Shown here piece after piece: positions 16,581 through 24,821 of a DNA stretch of 55,019 nucleotides (the first letter of the stretch is position 1; every line of letters begins with the position of its first letter). The stretch is taken from contig CANRIZ010000018.1 in the NCBI GenBank assembly GCA_947630835.1, positions 1-55,019 of the forward strand. The letters run 5' to 3'. A program made the translations under genes and the position numbers. The notes under the pieces were generated by a model. The model saw nothing but the letters and a program-made list of their open reading frames with translations. It ran no database searches and was not told the origin of the DNA. Source of the DNA: an uncultured Clostridia bacterium (GTDB lineage Bacteria > Bacillota > Clostridia > Oscillospirales > Acutalibacteraceae).

Positions 16581-18451
16581 ATTCTCTTTAAAATTACCGC
16601 GCTCCTTTTCGGCACGCTCACGCCGTCGCTTACCGGAATATTCTTTGTAAGCTCCTTAGCGTAACGCCATCTTTCGGGAAGATAGTACGTTATATCGTCG
16701 TCGTTTCTGTTTGCGATAACCAGCAGGGCGGATTTTGCGCCGTTTCGTTCATAAGCCGCGCATCCGAGAACCGCGGAAAGGAAATTGATTGAGCCCTCTT
16801 TCAGACATTCGTTGCTCTCTCTTATTATTCCCAATTTTTTGTAATATGCCTGAAGCTCTTTGTTTATGCCGTTCCAAGAAAAATACGCCCTGTTAAACGG
16901 GTCTTTGTAACCCTGCATACCTATTTCGTCGCCGTAATACACCGAAGGGACGCCGGGAAGCGTATATTGAATTGCGGCGGCAAGCTTCAAAAGCCCGACG
17001 CCCTGTTCGTATTTGTCCTCGGGAAGCTTATTGTGCTTTTCCTGCCAATCGCGGTCGGTAAACTCGCAGCTCTCGCCCGCTATTTTTGTAATTGCCCTTT
17101 CGGTATCATGCGTTCCTATGTGATTCATCATTACGTTTAAAGCGGGGGCGGGATAGTTTTCCGCTATCGACATAACGCGCCTTTCAAAATCCTCGGCTAT
17201 GCCGTACTTTGCAAAATCCAAAACAGCGTTTGCAAGGGGATAATTCATAATGCTGTCAAACTGTCTTCCCAAAAGGAAACGTCTGCGTTCGCCGTAGGAA
17301 AACTTGGTTGTCGCGTCCTCCCATACCTCGCCCAAAAGAACGGCGTCGGGGTTTTCCGCTTTTACCGCTTTACGCACCGCGTCAATAAAGCCGTCGGGCA
17401 ATTCGTCGGCAACGTCAAGCCTCCAGCCGTCTGCGCCGAGCCTTATCCATTTTCTTACTATTCCGTCCTTGCCGGTCATAAATTCGAGGTATTCCTCGCC
17501 GTCCTCCACAACCTCGGGCAAGGTTTCAAAACCCCACCAGCTTTTGTACCTGTCGGGGTATTCCTCAAACTTGAACCATTTATAATAGGGAGAATTTTTG
17601 TCGTTATACGCTCCGCCGTTCCCGTAGCGGCGGTACTTGTTAAAATAAACGCTGTCGTCGCCCGTATGGGAAAACACGCCGTCAAGTATAATTTTTATAC
17701 CTCTTTTGTGCGCCGCATTGCAAAGGCTTTCAAAATCCTTTTGCGTACCGAGCAGCGGGTCGATTTTGGAATAATCGGCGGTGTTGTACCTGTGATTGGA
17801 ATGAGCCTCAAAAATAGGATTGAGATAAATACAGCTTACCCCCAAATCCTCAAGATACGGAAGCTTCTGCTCTATTCCCTTTAAATCCCCCGCAAAATAA
17901 TCGTTGTTAAGCACCCTGCCCTCGTCGTCGGGACGCCAATACGGCAGGTTCTCAACGTCCGTTCTTATAATCCTGTCCTTGGGGACGTTTCTCTTGACTT
18001 TGCCGGAATTGTAAAACCTGTCGGGGAAAATCTGATATATAACCCCGCCCTTTAACCAGTCGGGCGTTGTAAAATCGTCCGAGTAAACAGTAAGCTGCCA
18101 CTCGATATGCCGCGAGTTCGCCGTATTGATAACGCCTTTTGAAGTTCCGTCGTTATAAACGCTACATTCTCCCCAGGGTGAATACACGTTAAAATGATAC
18201 CAGTAAAGCCCCGCTTCGGGAGCGGTAAATTCCAAATCCCAAATTTCGCTGTCGTCGGAATACATACCCGCCCAGTACATAGGAAAGCTCTTAAAATCGC
18301 CCTGCGAATCGTCTCGAATTTCAAAAGAAGCGCCGTTTGCCATAAACGAACGGGCAACTACAATCCTGAGCTTAACGCTCTCGCCCGACCTTAAAGCGCC
18401 GAATTTGCTTTTGTAAAAGCCGTCGAGCGAATTATAGGGAACAATATCCAT
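16574..18451 (-). CDS. GH13 alpha-glycosidase (neopullulanase/maltogenic amylase type)
   Basis: 625 residues. An N-terminal beta-sandwich (about 1-125) of the CBM34 type, then the GH13 barrel. The four conserved regions are intact: DGVFSHTG (257-264), DGWRLD346VADE with the nucleophile, LLGE375VWED with the acid/base, and NHIGTHD449TE with the transition-state stabiliser; C-terminal domain from about 550. There is no signal peptide, so it should act in the cytoplasm on maltodextrins, cyclodextrins or pullulan fragments. It stands alone, without transporter or LacI regulator nearby. Confidence 0.9.
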   Translation of the reverse strand: MDIVPYNSLDGFYKSKFGALRSGESVKLRIVVARSFMANGASFEIRDDSQGDFKSFPMYWAGMYSDDSEIWDLEFTAPEAGLYWYHFNVYSPWGECSVYNDGTSKGVINTANSRHIEWQLTVYSDDFTTPDWLKGGVIYQIFPDRFYNSGKVKRNVPKDRIIRTDVENLPYWRPDDEGRVLNNDYFAGDLKGIEQKLPYLEDLGVSCIYLNPIFEAHSNHRYNTADYSKIDPLLGTQKDFESLCNAAHKRGIKIILDGVFSHTGDDSVYFNKYRRYGNGGAYNDKNSPYYKWFKFEEYPDRYKSWWGFETLPEVVEDGEEYLEFMTGKDGIVRKWIRLGADGWRLDVADELPDGFIDAVRKAVKAENPDAVLLGEVWEDATTKFSYGERRRFLLGRQFDSIMNYPLANAVLDFAKYGIAEDFERRVMSIAENYPAPALNVMMNHIGTHDTERAITKIAGESCEFTDRDWQEKHNKLPEDKYEQGVGLLKLAAAIQYTLPGVPSVYYGDEIGMQGYKDPFNRAYFSWNGINKELQAYYKKLGIIRESNECLKEGSINFLSAVLGCAAYERNGAKSALLVIANRNDDDITYYLPERWRYAKELTKNIPVSDGVSVPKRSAVILKRIY

Positions 18452-18577
18452 AAATCAATCCTCTTTTTGTAACTTTTATGTGTATTAAAACGCATTTTTG
18501 CTTAAAAACTTTTGTAAGCGAATCCGCGTCGGTTTTCGGCGACCGATTTTGTCCGAGCCGCGTCGCCGCTTTTGACA

Positions 18578-18594
18578 ATACTTATATGAAGTAT
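18578..18594. promoter_or_regulatory. Palindrome in the amylase/DUF1836 divergent gap
   Basis: ATACTT-5 bases-AAGTAT, a perfect 6-bp inverted repeat directly after a TTGACA (18572-18577) and overlapping a TATAAC. It looks like an operator over a weak promoter. The 287-base gap otherwise shows only the DUF1836 promoter. Confidence 0.3.
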
Positions 18595-18700
18595 AACACA
18601 GTTTTGTAAATAAATAAAGAATTTAAGGGCTTAAATTATTTATTTTGTTGCAAAACGAAATATGACGGGCAAAAATCCGTCCGAATTGTCAAAAACAAGG

Positions 18701-18729
18701 TTGAAGTTCCTCTGAACCTGTAGTATAAT
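18701..18729 (+). promoter_or_regulatory. SigA-type promoter of the DUF1836 gene
   Basis: TTGAAG (18701-18706), a 17-base spacer and a perfect TATAAT (18724-18729). A second TATAAT lies at 18735-18740. Transcription from the first would start at about 18736, only a few bases before the possible start codons. Confidence 0.65.
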
Positions 18730-18738
18730 CATTGTATA

Positions 18739-19323
18739 ATGCAAAAAGGAGTGATGATTACGCTTAAAAATATACCGGGAACGGCGCTCGAATGGACCGA
18801 GGGACTCAGCAAAAACGCTTTTGCGGTTCTGTCGCCCGTTATATCCGTAACCAAGGGCCTTACGCTCAGTCAATTAAAGGAGTTAACGGGGCTGGAGGGC
18901 TATACCATTCAGAATTGGGTAAAACGAGGCTGGGTAGAAAGCCCGTCGGGCAAACGCTACGCAGAACAGCAAATTGTAAGGATAATACTGATAAATATGC
19001 TGAGAAACGCTATGCAGCTTGAAAAAATAGTCGCGCTTATGGGTTACATAAACGGCAAGGTTGACGACCGAAGCGACGATATTATTCCCGACAGGGAGCT
19101 TTTTAATCTTCTGTGCTGCGTTATTTCGCAGATAAGCGAAAAAAACACAACGGACAAGTCGCAGATTATGGAAATAATCGAACTGGAGCTTCGGGATTAC
19201 AAGGGTCCCAATCCCGATTCAAAGCAACGGCTTGAAAGCGCTTTGCTTTGTATGACTTTGGGCTTTATCGCGTCGGAGGTTAAGAAAGAATCCGACATGG
19301 AATTTTCAAAATTATTGGGTTAA
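18739..19323 (+). CDS. DUF1836 family protein, putative HTH regulator
   Basis: 194 residues from the first ATG. The region LTLSQLKELTGLEGYTIQNWVKRGW (about residues 40-65) reads as a MerR-like helix-turn-helix, and the remainder is helical; this matches DUF1836, a Firmicute family of unknown role. The true start is uncertain: ATG at 18739, or GTG 18751 / ATG 18754 with AAAAAGGA immediately before them. The promoter places the transcript start within a few bases of 18739, so the message is leaderless or nearly so. Possibly followed by a 33-codon ORF before a terminator. Confidence 0.8.
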   Translation: MQKGVMITLKNIPGTALEWTEGLSKNAFAVLSPVISVTKGLTLSQLKELTGLEGYTIQNWVKRGWVESPSGKRYAEQQIVRIILINMLRNAMQLEKIVALMGYINGKVDDRSDDIIPDRELFNLLCCVISQISEKNTTDKSQIMEIIELELRDYKGPNPDSKQRLESALLCMTLGFIASEVKKESDMEFSKLLG

Positions 19324-19331
19324 GGCAAATT

Positions 19332-19433
19332 ATGAAACGAAAAAAATCCGAATATGACGATAAAAACGCGATATGTCTGCGTAACGACCACAGGAACGGC
19401 AGTTATAATTTGACCGCCCGAAAAGCTTTTTAA
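19332..19433 (+). CDS. Possible 33-residue peptide
   Basis: ATG at 19332, eight bases after the DUF1836 stop, reading MKRKKSEYDDKNA and ending ...TARKAF. Very hydrophilic and basic. The AAGGCAAAT before it is a mediocre ribosome binding site. It ends just before the terminator and so would be the last cistron. No homology recognised; it may be chance. Confidence 0.3.
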   Translation: MKRKKSEYDDKNAICLRNDHRNGSYNLTARKAF

Positions 19434-19438
19434 CGCTT

Positions 19439-19480
19439 CCCCGCTCCGTTAAAAACGGATACGGGGTAGTTTTATTTTTA
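19439..19480 (+). terminator. Intrinsic terminator after DUF1836
   Basis: Two-part stem CCCCG...TCCGTT / AACGGA...CGGGG with small internal bulges, followed by a T-rich run. Confidence 0.7.
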
Positions 19481-19581
19481 CAAAAAAGCGGACAAAACGC
19501 CAAAACGCAAAAATTTTTGTTAGGTTTATGTGATTTTCGACACTACACGGCAGAAGGAAAAAACAGCAAAGGAGAGATATG

Positions 19582-20100
19582 ATGACGAACAGCGCGGAAA
19601 AAGACGCGGTCGATTTTTTTCGACAATGCTATGAAAAATATGCCGAAAGTCTCGTAAACTTTGCCCGTGCAAGGCTTATAGAAAAAAGCGATTGCTCGGA
19701 GGACTGCGTGCAGGAAGCGTTTATGGTGTTTTACAACAGGCTGAAAAAAGGTGAACAATTTGAATATCCGAGGGCGTTTTTATACAGAACGCTTGACCGT
19801 ATTATACAAAATCAACGGTCGAAAATTTTTGCAAGGCAAAGAGACACGCTCTCGCTCGATGACCCGAACGTTCATATCGAATTAACGGCGCAAGAGGAAA
19901 TTGATTACGAAAAATACATACGGCTTTTGGAAAACAGCCTTGACGAAGACGAAGCTTATTTATATACGGAAAAATATGTGAACGGCAAAAAGATTGAACA
20001 GATAGCAAACGAAGCAAATCTTTCCGTGGGCGCTGTGACCATGCGGCTGTCAAGACTGCGAAAGAAGCTGAAAAAAGCTCTTGAGGACATTATAGTTTAG
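19582..20100 (+). CDS. ECF-type RNA polymerase sigma factor
   Basis: 172 residues from the ATG at 19582, which is seven bases after GGAG; an ATG one codon earlier is also possible. Region 2 (about 12-85) includes EDCVQEAFMVFYNRL and YPRAFLYRTLDRIIQNQ. Region 4 (about 110-168) carries the helix-turn-helix GKKIEQIANEANLSVGAVTM. There is no region 3, so it is an ECF-group sigma-70 factor. It is followed after 16 bases by a membrane protein with anti-sigma topology and then a giant surface protein, suggesting that it controls this operon. It is likely autoregulated, but I could not define its promoter. Confidence 0.88.
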   Translation: MTNSAEKDAVDFFRQCYEKYAESLVNFARARLIEKSDCSEDCVQEAFMVFYNRLKKGEQFEYPRAFLYRTLDRIIQNQRSKIFARQRDTLSLDDPNVHIELTAQEEIDYEKYIRLLENSLDEDEAYLYTEKYVNGKKIEQIANEANLSVGAVTMRLSRLRKKLKKALEDIIV

Positions 20101-20116
20101 AAAGGCGGGAAAAAAG

Positions 20117-21268
20117 ATGAACACAATTACTTTAAACAGGGAAATTGCGCAAAGCATATTTAACGACGGCGCCCTCAGAGAAGAACTTGCGCTCTTGCTT
20201 CAAGCGCTTATCGACGAAGAGCTTGCAAAGCCGGACGAAGAAGCGAATTTTGATTTAATCGACGAATACTGCGATATGATAAACGAGCTTTACGAGGACG
20301 GCGGCGCGCTGCACGTCGTCGGCAGACTGCAAACCTCGGATGAATTCTTGAAATATATCGGCGACAGCCGAAAACAGAGATTGCTCGCAACTGCGGCAAA
20401 AACGGCCGTAGTCGCCTGCGCCGCGCTGGCGGTTATATTCACGGCAAACACGGTAACGGAAAAAGCCACGGGTATAGACGTGCTTGCAAACGTGGCGAGG
20501 GCGGTACGGAATATTTTGACGGGAGATACCGAAGCTCTCGGCTTTGACGGGGCGGCAAACAAAACTGCGACCGAAAAGGACGTAAAAACCGACAAATCCG
20601 AAGCAAGCGAAAAAGAGGAGGACTATACGACGCAACACGTTTATAAAGACGGTGGGGAAAAACCCGTTTACGTCCCCGGAAACGGACTTTTTGAAACAAC
20701 AACCTCCGCCGTTACCCGTCAGGCGGGCGCAGACCTTACCGAAACGACCGAAAGGACGTATTTTGACGAAAAAGCGCCCGAAAATTCGGCTCAAACGCAA
20801 AGCGCAAAAAGCCCCGCCGTGACCCAAAGCATACCTCCGCGCACCCGTCCGGGGTCGGAAACGCAAACCGCCGCCCCGAGCAAAGCGCCGCAAACCACGT
20901 TAAGCCCCAAGAACCCGAATTTGGAGCAGGTTCTTACGCCCGAAAACCCGCCCGCTTCAAAGCCCGCCGAAACCACTACGAAAAAGACCTTTATAAGAGA
21001 GGACGAGGACGAAACGGCGGCGCCGCAAATAATCAGGCTTACCCCGACTTACGATTCTGATTTTAAGCGGGATTACAAGGTCGGCGAGGCGGCGGATTTC
21101 AGCGGCCTTACCATAACGGCAAGCTATGATAACGGCAGTCAAAAGCAAATCCCCGTATCCTCCTGCGACGTTCGGGGCTTTTCAACCGAAAGCCCGGCAA
21201 ACAGGATAGTAACGGTAACTTACGAGGGCTGTTCGTTCAGCTTTCTTATAAGAGTAGAGGAGGCATAA
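20117..21268 (+). CDS. Putative membrane anti-sigma factor with extracellular Ig-like domain
   Basis: 383 residues. Residues 1-90 are acidic and helical and presumably cytosolic; no zinc-binding HxxxCxxC motif is seen. One membrane segment lies at about 91-111. A long Thr/Pro/Lys-rich spacer (about 150-300) follows, then a beta-rich Ig-like domain (about 305-383) with KVGEAADFSGLTITASYDNG typical of bacterial Ig-like modules. The order cytosolic domain, membrane segment, disordered spacer, outer sensor is that of RsgI-like anti-sigma factors. It lies 16 bases after the sigma gene and two bases before the LRR gene. The anti-sigma role is inferred from topology and position, not from a recognised motif. 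Confidence 0.65.
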   Translation: MNTITLNREIAQSIFNDGALREELALLLQALIDEELAKPDEEANFDLIDEYCDMINELYEDGGALHVVGRLQTSDEFLKYIGDSRKQRLLATAAKTAVVACAALAVIFTANTVTEKATGIDVLANVARAVRNILTGDTEALGFDGAANKTATEKDVKTDKSEASEKEEDYTTQHVYKDGGEKPVYVPGNGLFETTTSAVTRQAGADLTETTERTYFDEKAPENSAQTQSAKSPAVTQSIPPRTRPGSETQTAAPSKAPQTTLSPKNPNLEQVLTPENPPASKPAETTTKKTFIREDEDETAAPQIIRLTPTYDSDFKRDYKVGEAADFSGLTITASYDNGSQKQIPVSSCDVRGFSTESPANRIVTVTYEGCSFSFLIRVEEA

Positions 21269-21270
21269 TT

Positions 21271-24200
21271 ATGAAAAAAGCTTTAAAGCATACGCTTACG
21301 GTAATATTTATAACCTTGACAATATCTGTTTTCACTCTTGTCTGCTTCGGCGAGGATTTAACCTATACCGATAAAGACGCAAATACATATAAATACACAA
21401 ATTCGGGCTCGGAAATTACGATAACGGGTTTTTCCTCAAAAAATTCGGACATCGACCTTGTTATCCCGGACGTTATAGACGAAACGCCGGTAGTGAAAAT
21501 CAATTCTTCGGCATTCGGAGGACAGCCTCTTAAATCCGTGTTTATTCCAAAAAGCGTTACTCAAATTCGGGAAAACGCCTTTGCGTATAATCCTACGCTT
21601 GAGAAAATTACCTTTGCCGACGGCATAAGCTGCGAATTATACAATTACGCCTTTGCCGGGTGCGGTATCAGGGATTTATACGTTCCCGAGGGAGTTTCTC
21701 TTAAATCAAACGTATTCTACGGCTGCGACAAGCTCGTAACGGCCGTTCTCGACACCCAAAAAGGGCGGCAGGATTACGCCTTTAACGCCTGTACGGCTCT
21801 TAAAGAGGCGAGCGTAAAGCTTTTGGCAACAGGTATGTTCTCCGGTTGTGAAAGCCTTGAAACGGTCAACAGTTCGGTTCGGTTCAGGAGCTTGCCCTCA
21901 TATGTGTTCAACGGCTGTAAAAAGCTTACAAACGAAATGCTTGACAAGCTTGTAGACTATGCTCATCTCGATAAAATCGGCGGCAGGGCGCTTCAGGGCT
22001 GCGCTTCGCTTACATATTTTGATTTCGGCAGTATTCAAAGCAATTATTATTACATCGAAAGCTATGCTTTTGCCGACTGTACGGGACTTTCAGAAATTAT
22101 GCTGCCCGACAGGTTGAAAACCTTTGACGACGTACCTTATACGGAAAACGTATTCGGCGGCTGTACGGGCTTGAAGCGTTTGTATCTCGGCTCGGGCTTT
22201 GCGGATACGCCCGCGTCGATAGGGCTTGAAAATCTCCCGTCGCTCGAAGCTGTGGAGGTTTCGCCCGATAACCAAAAATATTTTTCCGATAACGGCGTGC
22301 TTTATTACCGTGATACCGACGGTATTGCGTTGCTTAAATACCCCGCCCAAAAAAAGGGAAGCGCGTACTCTACGGGAAAGGTAATCGAAAGCCCGAACGG
22401 TGTTCTAAAGCTTTTCGACTGCGCCTTCTCGGGCGTTAAGGAGCTTAAAGAGCTGGAGCTTACGGGCGCCGTAACGCTCGATTCTTTGAGCGCGGAGTCG
22501 TCAAAGTACAGGGGCGTTAAAGCGTTTGAAAATTCCTCGGTTGAAAAAATCACTTTCCGTGACAGCGATTTCAACCATATTGCCGACAACATGTTCAGCG
22601 GCAGTCAAATTCGGGAAATCGACCTGCGTAACATCGTTTCAATAGGCGATTTTGCCTTTGCAAACTGCCGAAAGCTTGAAAAAATCAATCTGTTAAAATG
22701 TAAATTTTTAGGCGACGGAGCGTTTGCCGGCTGCGCCAATTTGAAAATAGCTATCTTCGGCTACGACAGTCTGTTTATTTCCGACGGGGTGTTTGAAAAC
22801 GACGGAAAAATCACCTTCTATTGCAGCGAACGCTCCGTACCGTACGCCTTTGCGACAGAGAACAACATTCCCTTAAACGTGATTAATATAGATATTCCGA
22901 ATAACGCGCAATTCCCCTACACGGGCAAGGCGGTTTGCCCGGGCATAATAGTAAGCATAAGCGGTATGACGCTCGTCCCCGAAAAGGATTATACCGTCGA
23001 ATACCGTGACAACAAGGCGATTGGAACGGCGCTTGTAACGGTTAATTTTATCGGCGATTTCGAGGGTCTGCCCGAAATGGGTAAACCGTTTACGATAACT
23101 AAGCGGGATATATCGGAGCTGACGGTTGAATATGTTGAGGATAACCTGTATTCCGGCGAAGAGATAAGACCCGCCGTCACGGTCAAAAACGGCGATATAC
23201 TGCTTGTCGAGGGCGTTGATTACCTGATTAAATACAGCTCAAAAACAAACGCCGAAACCCTGTTCTTCACCTTAACGGGAATAGGCAATTACACGGGTTC
23301 AAACAAATACTATTACAACATTGTGCGCCGCGACATCTCGGAGGCAAAGGTCTTCGAGCTTCCCGACAGCGTATATACGGGCGGGGAAATTTGCCCCGTT
23401 CCCACGCTTAGCTGGAACGGCTTTACGCTTGTCTACGGCGAAGATTACGAGGTGCAATGGTTTGATAATGTAAATTCGGGATTCGGTACTGCGGTAATTT
23501 ACGGCTTGGGCAATTTTAAAGGTACGGTTACAGCGCGGTTTAAAATCTTCGGAAAGGACATTTCCTGCGCCGAGATTGCGGAAATTGCCGACAGCGCCTA
23601 TACCGGCAAGGAAATCAGACCCGAGGTAAGCGTTACTTTGGACGGCAAACCTCTCAAGGAAAATACGGATTATACGGTGGAATATCTCAACAATACGGAA
23701 GCGGGCACGGCAACCGTAATAATCCGCGGGACAGGCAACTACAGCGGTATGGCGGAAAAGACGTTTACCGTTTACAAAAACAACGTTTATTCATTTACAG
23801 TGTTCTCCGAAACGCAGATGACCGCCACCTACAACGGCGCGCCGCTGAAGCCCGAAATGGAGGTCTATTTCGGCTCGGAGCTTTTAAAAGAGGGCGTCGA
23901 TTACACGGTTCGTCTCGAAAACAACGTAAACGCGGGCACTGCAACCGTAACCGTATGCGGTATGGGTCGTTTTGAAGGCGAACGCTCCTACAGCTTCACC
24001 ATACTGCCCTGTCCGTTCGGCGCGGAGGATATTACCGTTGAAGGCGCGTCCGAATTTGACGGCTCGGCGGTTGAACCGCAGGTTAAAATTTATAAAAACA
24101 ACGCCTTTCTCGAAAACGGCAAAGACTACACGGTAAAATATTTCAACAATACCGAGGTCGGCACGGCGTACTTAACGGTTGAGGGTATAGGTAATTACAG

Positions 24201-24705
24201 CGGCAACGTCAAGCTGGAATATGAGATTTATCCGCCGCAAAACGGCGAAACCGATGATAATCCGCCGACAGAACCGGAGGAAACCCACCCGTCGGAACCC
24301 GACAACAATCAACCTACGGAACCCGACAACAATCAACCTACGGAACCGGACGATAATCGGCAGACAGGCTCCGAAGCAAACGGCGAAAACCCGAACAACG
24401 CGGAAGCTTCCGAAGCGGGCGAAGCGCAGAACGGCAGCGTCGGGCAAAACAGCGCCGAGCAGGAAAACGTCCCGACGGCAAGCGGCAAACCCGCCGCATC
24501 CGTAGAGGTTAAAACAAATCCCGCCAAAAAAGCCGCTATACCCAAAACAGGCGGCGACGAAAACGCCCTTGAAACGGCTCTTTGGATATGCGTCACCGTT
24601 CCCGCGCTGATAATACTTAACGTCTTAGACGGCAAACGGCGTAAAAAGCGCGGTAAAAAGACCTTCGCCCAAAGAATCGAGGACGCGGCAAACGACAGAT
24701 TTTAA
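21271..24705 (+). CDS. Large leucine-rich-repeat cell-wall surface protein
   Basis: 1,144 residues. Signal peptide 1-27. Residues 60-535 are BspA-type (LRR_5) leucine-rich repeats with recurring AF..C..L..I units. Six repeats of about 75 residues follow (starting near 548, 626, 700, 776, 853 and 928), with a YTGKEIRP...DYTVEY.NN..AGTA...G.GNYSG consensus. Then come a Pro/Glu/Asp linker (990-1085) and a sortase signal IPKTG (1090-1094) with membrane segment 1102-1119 and basic cluster. An extra 20-residue polar tail after the membrane segment is unusual. Adhesion or polymer binding is likely. Ribosome binding site GAGGAGG lies inside the preceding gene, so the three genes form one operon, closed by a terminator. 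Confidence 0.88.
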   Translation: MKKALKHTLTVIFITLTISVFTLVCFGEDLTYTDKDANTYKYTNSGSEITITGFSSKNSDIDLVIPDVIDETPVVKINSSAFGGQPLKSVFIPKSVTQIRENAFAYNPTLEKITFADGISCELYNYAFAGCGIRDLYVPEGVSLKSNVFYGCDKLVTAVLDTQKGRQDYAFNACTALKEASVKLLATGMFSGCESLETVNSSVRFRSLPSYVFNGCKKLTNEMLDKLVDYAHLDKIGGRALQGCASLTYFDFGSIQSNYYYIESYAFADCTGLSEIMLPDRLKTFDDVPYTENVFGGCTGLKRLYLGSGFADTPASIGLENLPSLEAVEVSPDNQKYFSDNGVLYYRDTDGIALLKYPAQKKGSAYSTGKVIESPNGVLKLFDCAFSGVKELKELELTGAVTLDSLSAESSKYRGVKAFENSSVEKITFRDSDFNHIADNMFSGSQIREIDLRNIVSIGDFAFANCRKLEKINLLKCKFLGDGAFAGCANLKIAIFGYDSLFISDGVFENDGKITFYCSERSVPYAFATENNIPLNVINIDIPNNAQFPYTGKAVCPGIIVSISGMTLVPEKDYTVEYRDNKAIGTALVTVNFIGDFEGLPEMGKPFTITKRDISELTVEYVEDNLYSGEEIRPAVTVKNGDILLVEGVDYLIKYSSKTNAETLFFTLTGIGNYTGSNKYYYNIVRRDISEAKVFELPDSVYTGGEICPVPTLSWNGFTLVYGEDYEVQWFDNVNSGFGTAVIYGLGNFKGTVTARFKIFGKDISCAEIAEIADSAYTGKEIRPEVSVTLDGKPLKENTDYTVEYLNNTEAGTATVIIRGTGNYSGMAEKTFTVYKNNVYSFTVFSETQMTATYNGAPLKPEMEVYFGSELLKEGVDYTVRLENNVNAGTATVTVCGMGRFEGERSYSFTILPCPFGAEDITVEGASEFDGSAVEPQVKIYKNNAFLENGKDYTVKYFNNTEVGTAYLTVEGIGNYSGNVKLEYEIYPPQNGETDDNPPTEPEETHPSEPDNNQPTEPDNNQPTEPDDNRQTGSEANGENPNNAEASEAGEAQNGSVGQNSAEQENVPTASGKPAASVEVKTNPAKKAAIPKTGGDENALETALWICVTVPALIILNVLDGKRRKKRGKKTFAQRIEDAANDRF
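24293..24360 (+). repeat. 24-base coding tandem repeat in the Pro/Glu linker
   Basis: Two exact 24-base units (24293-24316, 24317-24340) and a partial third encode the linker repeat EPDNNQPT. A site for length variation by slipped-strand pairing. Confidence 0.75.
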
Positions 24706-24745
24706 AGTCTCGGTTTTTATTTAAATTATACGAAAACTTTTATAC

Positions 24746-24782
24746 AAAAAATGTGCGCCCTGCTTGAGCGCACATTTTTTTA
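24746..24782. terminator. Bidirectional terminator between the LRR gene and galU
   Basis: Stem ATGTGCGC / GCGCACAT with a 9-base loop, A-run on the left and T-run on the right. Serves the sigma-LRR operon on the plus strand and the galU operon on the minus strand. Confidence 0.85.
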
Positions 24783-24821
24783 ATAATGAAAATAAATTAA
24801 ATCGAATATCCGTAAATCTTA

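Noticed and set aside
24221-24505. Basic Arg/Thr/Pro-rich 94-codon frame within the LRR gene
   Set aside because: Shadow frame of the repetitive linker; low complexity only.
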